Shown here: positions 17,287 through 24,896 of the stretch, one piece after another
Layout: each line of letters begins with the position of its first letter
Position numbering within the stretch: position 1 is the stretch's first letter
NCBI RefSeq assembly: GCF_900129505.1
Contig: NZ_LT670818.1
Coordinates: 3,162,001-3,226,000, forward strand
DNA from: Bradyrhizobium erythrophlei
Lineage (GTDB): Bacteria; Pseudomonadota; Alphaproteobacteria; Rhizobiales; Xanthobacteraceae
Length of the DNA: 64,000 nt
Reading direction: 5' to 3'
Notes under the pieces: model-generated
Databases searched by the model: none
The model's input: the letters and a program-made list of their open reading frames with translations, nothing else
What the model was told of the DNA's origin: nothing
Translations under genes and position numbers: made by a program

Positions 17287-18195
17287 TTACTTCACAGGTG
17301 GAAGACCGGCCACGGCGGCATCCGTTGGATTGTTCAGACACTTCGGATGGCCAAATCCGCCCGCACTCTGACCGACGCCACCCTGGCCGCTGGGAGCCTG
17401 GCCTGTGCCGCCCGTGCCGTCCGCGTTCGGCTTGATGTCGAATATGATGTTGTCCGGGTGAGCCGCATCCGCCACCCCTTTGACACCCTGGAATTGATCG
17501 AGGCCCAGGGCATTTCGTACCCGCCACGCGACCATATGGTCCGTGCACGAGGTGTCACCACTGACACCGACGCCACCCACCTTGATCCCGTTGCTGTAAA
17601 GCGCAAGGCCGCCGCCGAAGACGTTCACGCCGCCGACGCGCTGGCCAACCATGGGATCGTTCGGCGTGCCGAACGAGGCACCGCTGGAGGGGCCCTGGTT
17701 GAAACTGACCTGGCTCACGCCGGCGCTACCGAAAGGCGGGCGGTTGCCATAAGCGACGGCTGTATCGACCGGATTGCTGTGCTGCAAGCCGTAGAGGCTG
17801 CCGCCCGGTTGCACGGCCGTGAACAGATTGGCGGTCGACAGGGCCAGTCCACTCGGAAACAAACTGCCGGCGGGAGTGGCATTGCGTCCCACACTGAAAT
17901 CATTCGCGGTGTTGGCTTTCTGTGCGGAGATGACGCGACTGCCCAGCCACTGAGAGGTGCCTTGGCTCCCCGAGAACGCGACGGCGCAGACAGTGCCATC
18001 GTTGGCGACGAGTGTCCCCCACATGTTGAAGCCCAGGCCGCCATTAGGGCCTGAAGCGGGCGTTATGGCGCTGATGAGCGCTGAGCGGAGTTCCGAAAAA
18101 CCCGGCAGTGCGGAGCAATCCGCAAAGGCCGGACCAGCCACCATGGTAACGAGAGCGCCGATCGAACATGAAACTACCCGCTGTTGGATATTCAT
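17287..18195 (-). CDS. GlcG/HbpS-like (haem-binding family) secreted protein
   Basis: A 302-residue secreted protein with a signal peptide (MNIQQRVVSCSIGALVTMVA, cleavage near AFA). The fold marks of the GlcG/HbpS family are present: AVAFSGSQGTSQWLGSRVIS, KANTANDFS, a central NVFGGGLALY and KVGGVGVSGDTSCTDHMVAW. Members bind haem or small organic molecules or are of unknown role. The Gly-rich tail GQAPSGQGGVGQSAGGFG is an extension beyond the family domain. AGGAGC precedes the ATG at 18195; the frame stays open further upstream without a plausible start. Confidence 0.85.
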   Translation of the reverse strand: MNIQQRVVSCSIGALVTMVAGPAFADCSALPGFSELRSALISAITPASGPNGGLGFNMWGTLVANDGTVCAVAFSGSQGTSQWLGSRVISAQKANTANDFSVGRNATPAGSLFPSGLALSTANLFTAVQPGGSLYGLQHSNPVDTAVAYGNRPPFGSAGVSQVSFNQGPSSGASFGTPNDPMVGQRVGGVNVFGGGLALYSNGIKVGGVGVSGDTSCTDHMVAWRVRNALGLDQFQGVKGVADAAHPDNIIFDIKPNADGTGGTGQAPSGQGGVGQSAGGFGHPKCLNNPTDAAVAGLPPVK

Positions 18196-18374
18196 TGTGC
18201 TGCTCCTCTGGTGCGATGGATGATGGAATGACAAACAACACGCAGGTCCATCGTGCCCTGCGCGAACTGGGAATGAAATCCGCGCCACCTGCCGTGGTCG
18301 CGCTCCAGGTTGAAAATCAGGTCTGCGACCGCGGAAATCATGAAAGCGCGCGGTCATGAAATAAAAATATGACG

Positions 18375-18620
18375 CTACCTATCGGTGATTAATGTGACCC
18401 GTTCTTGCGACGCCTTTATGAACTCTGGTTGACGTGGGTCGATCTCACCCGCGGCGGTCAACCGCTGTTTCATCAAGGCCTCCATACCGTTCCTGTGCAG
18501 CCAGAGAAGCCCCATGGCGAGCTGCCGCAAGTCGTTGCGCTCCGCGCCAACCGGCAGACGTCGAGCCCGGCGCAACGCGGCGGCGGCTTGCTCTTCCAAT
18601 GCTGACAGACTGCGTTCCAC
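18375..18620 (-). CDS. Small helical protein of unknown function
   Basis: An 81-residue, Arg/Ala/Leu-rich, mostly helical protein (SLSALEEQAAAALRRARRLP, GAERNDLRQLAMGLLWLHRN). Small proteins with the RRLPVGxERNDLRQLAxGL wording are common hypotheticals in Bradyrhizobium-type genomes. It has no signal or membrane segment. It could be cotranscribed with the GlcG-like gene, 179 bases downstream. Confidence 0.6.
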   Translation of the reverse strand: MERSLSALEEQAAAALRRARRLPVGAERNDLRQLAMGLLWLHRNGMEALMKQRLTAAGEIDPRQPEFIKASQERVTLITDR

Positions 18621-19103
18621 GTGGTGTCCTAACCGATCGATGCGTTGCCGCTTGGCTGTCTACCCCACTTCTCGCGTCAGCAAATGTGAACTACTTCACC
18701 ATCCAGCTCCGTCGATGAGAAAGCTGCGCACCCGCTATTTACCCTTTAGTGCCCGCATTGCGTCTAGTTACCCGATATTTTGCGATCGGCCCGGCCTATC
18801 AGCCGGGCCTTTTCGTTTGAGATGCGCTTGGCACTGAGGAGCAGCTATGCGCAGCGCCGCCAAATATTTTGATAGCCGAGGCCGCTGAAGGCGCACCGCA
18901 AAGGCAGTGCTTACCGTCGAAGGTTTGGATTTCCAATTCGCAAGGTAATTTGGGAATTGGGAAGCCGCCCCAAAGACATCCTCGCTGAAATGGAATTCGC
19001 GCGCAGCCGCAAGGCCCGTTGATCCATTTGATGCCTGGCCGTGGATGATCCGGTCGGGGCGATCGATGTTGGCAAGTTCAAAACTGTCGGGCCGCTCCAC
19101 CGG
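18621..19103. other. Intergenic stretch, about 480 bases, no gene recognised
   Basis: There is no supported coding frame. It contains a strong terminator-like hairpin at 18785..18811 whose upstream transcript is unknown. A thirteen-codon frame behind GAGGAGC at about 18847 is too short to call. The DNA is less G/C-rich than the flanking genes. Confidence 0.5.
18785..18811 (+). terminator. Strong Rho-independent terminator with no known upstream gene
   Basis: GGCCCGGC, six-base loop, GCCGGGCC, then TTTTCGTTT on the plus strand. No plus-strand gene precedes it for over 1.5 kb, so it may end a small RNA starting between about 18620 and 18780, or be a remnant. Confidence 0.7.
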
Positions 19104-20225
19104 TCAGGTCGACTTGGCCTCCGTTTCGAGGCGCCGGCTGTAGCGTGACATGGCAAAAGAGAAGACAAAATAAATCAGGGCCACGAACAGGTAGACCTCG
19201 ACGCTGAACGATTGCCAGGCGGGATCCACGATCGCGGTCTTCGCAGTCGTCAGCAGGTCGAAGATGCCGATGATCAGGACCAGGCTGGTATCCTTGAAGA
19301 ACGCGAGAAACGTGTTCACCAAGGGCGGTATGACGTGCCGGATCGCCTGCGGCAGAATGACCAGCCCGTTCTTCCGCCAATACGACAGGCCGAGCGCGTC
19401 GGCCGCCTCGTGCTGACCGCTGGGAACCGCCTGCAAGCCGCCGCGAACGACTTCCGCCAGATAGGCGCCGGCGTAGAGCACGAAGGCGACCTGGGCCCGC
19501 AGCAGCTTGTCGATGTTGACGCCGTCGGGCAGGAACAGCGGAAACATCACGCTCGACATGAATAGCAGGCTGACCAGCGGCACGCCACGGACGAGCTCGA
19601 CATAGAGCACGCAAAGCGACCGGATCGCGGGCAGTTTTGAGCGGCGGCCAAGTGCTACGACAATTCCGAGCGGAAAACCGAAGGCTAGTCCGAAGGTCGC
19701 CAAAATCAGCGTCACCGGCAGCCCGCCCCAGCGATCTTGCGACACGTAAGTCAGCCCGAAGACGCCGCCCCACATCAACAGGCCAATCACGACGAGTGCC
19801 GTGACCCAGACCAGCAAAAGCTCCCTGCGCCACCAGCTGCGGCGGCTCGAGACAAGGAATAGTGCGATGAAGGTCACGACCGCAAGGGCAGGGCGCCACT
19901 GCTGATCGAAGGGATAGGTGCCGAACAGGATGAAGCGATATTTTTCGGGGATGACGGCCCAGCAGGCGCCGAGCCCGCGGATGGCCCGGCAGGCGCCGGT
20001 CTCATTGCCGGGAACCGTCCAGATCGCGTTCCAGAACCCCCATTGCACGAAGCTGACGCAGGCCTTCGCGAGTAGGAAGATCAGCAGCAGCGAAATAAGG
20101 CTCGATTGTATCGAGGGGAAGAGATTGGCGCGCAGCCAACCGATCGCGCGGCCGCTTCCGGTCCTGCGCGATCGCGACCGGCCGAAGGGGGGCGTATCTT
20201 GCCGCGCATCCGTCAGCGACGTCAT
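19104..20225 (-). CDS. aapM: Amino-acid ABC transporter permease (AapM-like)
   Basis: A 373-residue inner-membrane permease matching the AapM subunit of general L-amino-acid transporters, longer than typical His/Gln permeases because of an N-terminal extension. The ATPase-contacting EAA loop is EVVRGGLQAVPSGQHEAADA followed by LGLSYWRKNGLVILPQAIR. It starts with an ATG three bases after the aapQ stop, so the two are coexpressed. The membrane pore would be the AapQ-AapM heterodimer. The usual next gene, aapP (ATPase), is absent; the 480 bases downstream hold no gene. Confidence 0.9.
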   Translation of the reverse strand: MTSLTDARQDTPPFGRSRSRRTGSGRAIGWLRANLFPSIQSSLISLLLIFLLAKACVSFVQWGFWNAIWTVPGNETGACRAIRGLGACWAVIPEKYRFILFGTYPFDQQWRPALAVVTFIALFLVSSRRSWWRRELLLVWVTALVVIGLLMWGGVFGLTYVSQDRWGGLPVTLILATFGLAFGFPLGIVVALGRRSKLPAIRSLCVLYVELVRGVPLVSLLFMSSVMFPLFLPDGVNIDKLLRAQVAFVLYAGAYLAEVVRGGLQAVPSGQHEAADALGLSYWRKNGLVILPQAIRHVIPPLVNTFLAFFKDTSLVLIIGIFDLLTTAKTAIVDPAWQSFSVEVYLFVALIYFVFSFAMSRYSRRLETEAKST

Positions 20226-20228
20226 CGA

Positions 20229-21416
20229 TCAGCGCTCCGACAGCGCAATGCGCGCATTGTACCAGTTCATGAACAGGCTGATGCCGAGGCTGATCGTCAG
20301 GAACACCCCCATGATGAGCGCGATCGATTCGATGGCCTGGCCGGTCTGGTTCAGCGTGGTATTGGCGATCGACACGATGTCCTGGTAGCCGACCGCGACG
20401 GCCAGCGACGAATTCTTGGTCAGGTTCAGGTACTGGCTGGTCATCGGCGGAATGATGACGCGAAGCGCCTGCGGCATGACGATGTGCCGAAGCACGAAAC
20501 CGCGGTGCAGCCCGAGCGCCATGGCGGCATCCCACTGTCCCCTCGGAACGGCCTGGATGCCGCTGCGCACAATCTCGGCGATGAAGGCCGAGGTATAGGT
20601 GACGAGCGCGACCAGCAGCGCGAAATACTCCGGCGACAGCGTCAAGCCGCCGACAAAATTGAAACCGCGCAATTCGGGCATCGCGATGGTCCAGGATGCG
20701 CCCAGTCCCCACGACACCAGCGCCGGCAGTCCGACCACCAGGAAAAGCGCGTAGGGCCACAGCGAACGCGGCTTGCCATCGAGCACCTGCCGCGCCTCCA
20801 ATCGCCGGCCCAGCGCGTACGACGCGATCAGCCCGAGCACGGCGGTGCCGATCACCCAGAGATTTGCCGCTTCAATCGGTATCGAGGGCAGCACCAGGCC
20901 GCGATTCGAAAGAAACACGCCGCCGACCGGCATCCATGCGGCGCGGGCCGCCGGAAGCCCCTGCATCAGCACGTACCAGAACAGAAGCTGGAGCAGCAGC
21001 GGAATATCGCGCAGCACTTCGACATAGACCGCCGCCAGGCGGGACAGCAGCCAATTGGACGACAGCCGCGCGATGCCGATCAGCGTTCCCAGCACGGTCG
21101 CGAACGCGATGCCGATCACCGCGATACGGAGGGTGTTGACGATACCGACGATGAAGGCGCGCAGATAGGTGTTCTGCGGGCTGTAGGCGATCCAGGCATC
21201 AGCGATCGGCATCCCGGCCTCGCGGCCCAGAAAGGCGAAGCCGGTCGAGATGCGGCGCGCCGACAGATTGTGAACCGCGTTGGACCAGAGCCAGAACACC
21301 ACGGCGACCGCAAGGCCGACCACCACGATCTGCCAGAAATATCCGGCGACACGCGCGTTGCCGAGCGAGAAGCGCGACCGCTTGCGGCGAACGGTTCCGG
21401 AGGTAGCGGTCGTCAC
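20229..21416 (-). CDS. aapQ: Amino-acid ABC transporter permease (AapQ-like)
   Basis: A 395-residue permease matching AapQ. It has an N-terminal hydrophobic segment (IVVVGLAVAVVFWLWSNAVH), the long periplasmic insertion typical of AapQ (NLSARRISTGFAFLGREAGM, a substrate-pathway segment shared by this branch), and the EAA loop EIVRSGIQAVPRGQWDAAMA LGLHRGFVLRHIVMPQALR. The start is a GTG at 21416 with AGAAGGA upstream. It is transcribed divergently from an RpiR-type regulator across a 100-base gap that contains an inverted repeat, so both sides may be controlled together. Confidence 0.9.
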   Translation of the reverse strand: MTTATSGTVRRKRSRFSLGNARVAGYFWQIVVVGLAVAVVFWLWSNAVHNLSARRISTGFAFLGREAGMPIADAWIAYSPQNTYLRAFIVGIVNTLRIAVIGIAFATVLGTLIGIARLSSNWLLSRLAAVYVEVLRDIPLLLQLLFWYVLMQGLPAARAAWMPVGGVFLSNRGLVLPSIPIEAANLWVIGTAVLGLIASYALGRRLEARQVLDGKPRSLWPYALFLVVGLPALVSWGLGASWTIAMPELRGFNFVGGLTLSPEYFALLVALVTYTSAFIAEIVRSGIQAVPRGQWDAAMALGLHRGFVLRHIVMPQALRVIIPPMTSQYLNLTKNSSLAVAVGYQDIVSIANTTLNQTGQAIESIALIMGVFLTISLGISLFMNWYNARIALSER

Positions 21417-21480
21417 AGCACAAGGATCCTTCTGTCAGCAGCGATCTTCGGCCATGCGCCGGGGAAGGCGCGTTTCATAT

Positions 21481-21507
21481 GTTGCACGAAATGACGTTTT
21501 ATGCAAC
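21481..21507. promoter_or_regulatory. Inverted repeat in the aapQ / rpiR intergenic region (probable operator)
   Basis: GTTGCA (21481-21486) and TGCAAC (21502-21507) are perfect inverted half-sites separated by 15 bases, flanked further out by GTTTCATATG and ATGTTTCATG. The element lies between the divergent transporter and regulator genes, ten bases from the regulator start, which suits autoregulation by the RpiR-type protein. Function is inference. Confidence 0.6.
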
Positions 21508-21516
21508 GTATGTTTC

Positions 21517-22392
21517 ATGACCCAGCCGCAGCCGAAGTCCTCGCCGCTCACCGAGCTCTGCAGCGCCCTGCCTTCGCTGCCGATGCGGCTGCGTGAAGTC
21601 GGGCGCTTCGTTGCCGCTAACGACTACGACGCCACCACGCGTTCGATGCGCGAACTGGCCGCCGTGGCGGGTGCCGATCCCGCTTCCTTCACCCGGCTGG
21701 CGCAGGCGCTGGGTTATTCGGGGTGGGACGAACTCCGTGCCGCCCTGACCGAGGCGCGCCGGCCCGTGCAGCCCTCGCCGTTCTCGGGCCGAACCAAGGG
21801 ACGGCGCCACGGTCCCAATGCCGATGTCACGCTGGTCGCCGACAAGCTAGAGGCCGAAGCGGCAGGCCTTGCCCGCATTTCCGCAAGCAGCGTGGCAACG
21901 GCTGCCAAGGCCCTGCATGCGGCGCAGCGGATCTGGATCGCCGGCTTTCGAAGCTGCCGCGGCGTGGCGGAACTGCTCAATTACCAGCTTCGGCTGTTCC
22001 GGCCCGAAGCGGTGCAATTGGTCGGCGGCTCGGGTCCCGAGGATCTCGACCTCGGAGCATTTCGTGCCGGCGATGCCGTCATCGTCATAGGCTTTGCGCC
22101 CTATTCGACCGCAAGCGTGCTGTCGGCGCGCGCGGCGCATCGTTCCGGCGCTGCGCTGATCGCGATCGCCGACACGATCGCCGCACCCATGGCGGAGGGT
22201 GCGGATCACCTGCTCCTGTTCGAGGCGGCCGCCTCACCCGGCTTCTTTCCGAGCCTGACCGGTGCGATTGCGGTCGCGCAGTCGCTTGCCGCCGTCACGT
22301 TTGCGCTCGGCGGCGCCGGCGCGAAACGCCGCCTCAAGGAGACCGAAGCCCGCCTCGCGGCGATGTCGCAATACGTTGCCGAGAAAGGTTGA
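21517..22392 (+). CDS. MurR/RpiR-family transcriptional regulator
   Basis: A 291-residue regulator with an N-terminal helix-turn-helix of the RpiR type (residues about 12-85: LPSLPMRLREVGRFVAANDY, TRSMRELAAVAGADPASFTR, LAQALGYSGWDELRAAL) and a C-terminal SIS domain (about 125-260: RIWIAGFRSCRGVAELLNYQ, DAVIVIGFAPYSTASVLSAR). SIS domains sense phosphosugars in classical members, but RpiR relatives beside amino-acid transporters sense other metabolites. The aminotransferase gene starts two bases after its stop, so the regulator is cotranscribed with the enzyme and binding protein. It probably controls them and the divergent permeases. Confidence 0.9.
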   Translation: MTQPQPKSSPLTELCSALPSLPMRLREVGRFVAANDYDATTRSMRELAAVAGADPASFTRLAQALGYSGWDELRAALTEARRPVQPSPFSGRTKGRRHGPNADVTLVADKLEAEAAGLARISASSVATAAKALHAAQRIWIAGFRSCRGVAELLNYQLRLFRPEAVQLVGGSGPEDLDLGAFRAGDAVIVIGFAPYSTASVLSARAAHRSGAALIAIADTIAAPMAEGADHLLLFEAAASPGFFPSLTGAIAVAQSLAAVTFALGGAGAKRRLKETEARLAAMSQYVAEKG

Positions 22393-22394
22393 AT

Positions 22395-23747
22395 ATGATG
22401 GGCGCCAGACACAGCCGCGTGCTGCATCGAAGCCTGCGCGAAACACCTCCGATAGCCGTCGGCGGCGACGGCGTTTGGCTCATTGCCGAGGATGGGCGAC
22501 GGATTCTCGATGGCTCCGGCGGTGCCGCCGTTTCCTGCCTCGGACATCAACATCCGCGTGTGGTCGAGGCCATTTCCAGGCAAGCGTCGAAACTGGCCTA
22601 TGCCCATACCGGCTTTTTCTCATCGGAGCCGGCCGAGGCGCTCGCTGACCTGCTGGTCGGCGAAGAGCCCGGCGGCCTCGGCTACGCCTATTTGGTCAGT
22701 GGCGGATCGGAGGCGATCGAAGCCAGCATCAAGCTGGCGCGGCAATATTTCATCGAAAGCGGCCAGCTGCAGCGCCAGCGTTTCATCGCCCGCCGCCAGA
22801 GTTACCACGGCAATACCCTGGGCGCGCTGGCCGCGGGTGGCAACGCCTGGCGCCGCGAGCCCTATGCGCCCCTGCTGTCGTCGGCCTTCAGCCATGTGAC
22901 GCCTGCGTTCGCCTATCACGAGAAGCGCGACGATGAATCCGAGGCCGGGTTCACGGCGCGGCTCGCCGCCGAACTGGAAGCTGAATTCCGGCGTCTCGGC
23001 CCCGACACGGTGGCGGCCTTCATTGCCGAGCCCGTGGTCGGAGCCACCGCCGGGTGCGTGCCGCCGCCGGAAGGCTACTTCCGGGCGGTGCGCGAGATCT
23101 GCGACCGTCACGGCGCCCTGCTCATCCTCGACGAGGTGATGTGCGGCATGGGTCGCACCGGCACGCTTCATGCCTGGGAACAGGAGGGCATTGCGCCCGA
23201 CATCCAGGCCATCGCCAAGGGACTCGGCGGCGGCTACCAGCCGATCGGCGCGATGCTCGCAAGCACCGGGATCATCGACAGGATCCGGCGGGGTTCGGGA
23301 TCCTTCCAGCACGGGCATACCTATCTCGCCCACCCGATCGCCTGCGCGGCGGCCCTCGAGGTGCAGCGGATCATAGCTGAGGAAAAACTGCTCGAACGGG
23401 TCAAGGATCTCGGCCGCCATCTCGAGCAGCGCCTGATCGAGCGCTTCGGCAATCACCGGCATGTCGGCGATATCCGCGGGCGCGGCCTGTTCCAGGCCAT
23501 CGAACTGGTTGCCGACCGCGGCAGCCGCACGCCGTTCGATCCCGGCCTCAAACTCCACCAGCGGATCAAGGCCGCCGCGTTCGAAGATGGCCTCGCCTGT
23601 TATCCGGCCGGCGGGACGATGGATGGCCGCAGCGGCGACCACGTCCTGCTCGCACCGCCCTACATCTCGACACCGGACGACATCGACATGATCGTCGACA
23701 GGCTCGGCTCTGCCGTAGACGGCGCATTGAAAACCATTGGTCAGTAG
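22395..23747 (+). CDS. Class III PLP-dependent aminotransferase
   Basis: A 450-residue aminotransferase of the omega-amino-acid/GABA/acetylornithine class. Seen are the N-terminal GVWLIAEDGRRILDGSGGAA, the cofactor-phosphate segment LVSGGSEAIEASIKLARQY, the DEVMCGMGRTG motif whose Asp holds the pyridine nitrogen, and the Schiff-base Lys in IQAIAKGLGGGYQPIGAM. The start is one of two ATGs at 22395/22398 behind AAAGG. It lies between a regulator and an amino-acid binding protein in one operon, so it probably transaminates the amino acid the transporter imports. The exact substrate is unknown. Confidence 0.92.
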   Translation: MMGARHSRVLHRSLRETPPIAVGGDGVWLIAEDGRRILDGSGGAAVSCLGHQHPRVVEAISRQASKLAYAHTGFFSSEPAEALADLLVGEEPGGLGYAYLVSGGSEAIEASIKLARQYFIESGQLQRQRFIARRQSYHGNTLGALAAGGNAWRREPYAPLLSSAFSHVTPAFAYHEKRDDESEAGFTARLAAELEAEFRRLGPDTVAAFIAEPVVGATAGCVPPPEGYFRAVREICDRHGALLILDEVMCGMGRTGTLHAWEQEGIAPDIQAIAKGLGGGYQPIGAMLASTGIIDRIRRGSGSFQHGHTYLAHPIACAAALEVQRIIAEEKLLERVKDLGRHLEQRLIERFGNHRHVGDIRGRGLFQAIELVADRGSRTPFDPGLKLHQRIKAAAFEDGLACYPAGGTMDGRSGDHVLLAPPYISTPDDIDMIVDRLGSAVDGALKTIGQ

Positions 23748-23760
23748 GAGGAGGAGCAGA

Positions 23761-24774
23761 ATGAAGAGAATCATCATTGCTACGGGATTGCTCGCCGCCT
23801 GGATTTCGGGGGCAGCCGCCGGAACGCTCGACACGGTCAAGCAGCGCGGCACGCTGGTTTGCGGCGTCAGCGCCGGCTTTGCCGGCTTCTCCGCGCCGGA
23901 CTCCCAGGGTAACTACAAGGGACTCGACGTCGACTACTGCCGCGCGCTGGCGGCGGGGGTTCTCGGCGACGCCACCAAGGTGCGCTACGTCTCGCTCACG
24001 GCCCAGAACCGGTTCACCGCGCTGCAGTCGGGCGAAATCGACGTGCTCTATCGAAATTCCACGCAAACCTATCTGCGCGGCGTGACCCTCGGCCTGCGAC
24101 AGGGGCCGGTCAATTTCTACGACGGCCAGGGTTTTGTGGTCCGGCGAGACAGCGGGGTGAAGGATCTCAAGGGATTGAACGGCGCTACCGTCTGCGTCGC
24201 GCAAGGAACCACCCATGAGGTAACGCTCGGCGACTACGGCCGGGCCAACGGCATCGAGTGGAAGCCGCTGGTATTCGATCGCGTCGATACCATGTACCAG
24301 ACATTCTTCGGCGGCCGTTGCGATGCCATGACCCAGGACGCCTCGGCGCTTGCCGGCGCGGTCGCGACCGCGGCGCCGAACGCTGCCGACTACATCGTCC
24401 TGCCGCAGACCATCAGCAAGGAGCCGCTCGGACCATTCACGCGCAATGGCGACGAGGTGTGGACCGACGTCATTGCCTGGCTTCATTACGGGTTGATCGA
24501 GGCCGAGGAACTCGGGGTGACCGCCGCCAACGTGGACGACATGGCAAAATCCAGCAACGTGCCGGCCATCCAGCGTCTGCTCGGCAGCTCAGGAGACCTC
24601 GGATCGCGCCTTGGTCTCGACAACAAGTGGATGGTGCAGGCCATTAAAACGGGCGGCAACTACGCGGAGATCTTCGATCGAAATGTGGGCCAGGCGAGCC
24701 CGTTGAAGCTCGAGCGCGGCCTGAACGCGACCTGGAGCAAGGGCGGCTTGATGTACGCCATCCCCTTCAAGTAA
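23761..24774 (+). CDS. aapJ: Amino-acid ABC transporter substrate-binding protein (AapJ-like)
   Basis: A 337-residue periplasmic binding protein of the AapJ/BztA type. The signal peptide is MKRIIIATGLLAAWISGAAA. The mature start TLDTVKQRGTLVCGVSAGFA, the segment YVSLTAQNRFTALQSGEIDV and the hinge part GATVCVAQGTTHEVTL are typical of the general L-amino-acid branch. A very strong AGGAGGAGGAG precedes the ATG at 23761, suiting the high levels these receptors need. It completes the transporter with the divergent permeases, except for the missing ATPase. Confidence 0.92.
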   Translation: MKRIIIATGLLAAWISGAAAGTLDTVKQRGTLVCGVSAGFAGFSAPDSQGNYKGLDVDYCRALAAGVLGDATKVRYVSLTAQNRFTALQSGEIDVLYRNSTQTYLRGVTLGLRQGPVNFYDGQGFVVRRDSGVKDLKGLNGATVCVAQGTTHEVTLGDYGRANGIEWKPLVFDRVDTMYQTFFGGRCDAMTQDASALAGAVATAAPNAADYIVLPQTISKEPLGPFTRNGDEVWTDVIAWLHYGLIEAEELGVTAANVDDMAKSSNVPAIQRLLGSSGDLGSRLGLDNKWMVQAIKTGGNYAEIFDRNVGQASPLKLERGLNATWSKGGLMYAIPFK

Positions 24775-24896
24775 GGGCCTGACGCCGCGGCTCGGCGGGC
24801 AATATTTGGAACCGTCGCGCCCGCTCCGGTCCTGTTCTGGATGCCGACGGAATTTTGCCGCTCCGGCGAGCGAACTCTGATGTCCGGAATGATTTA

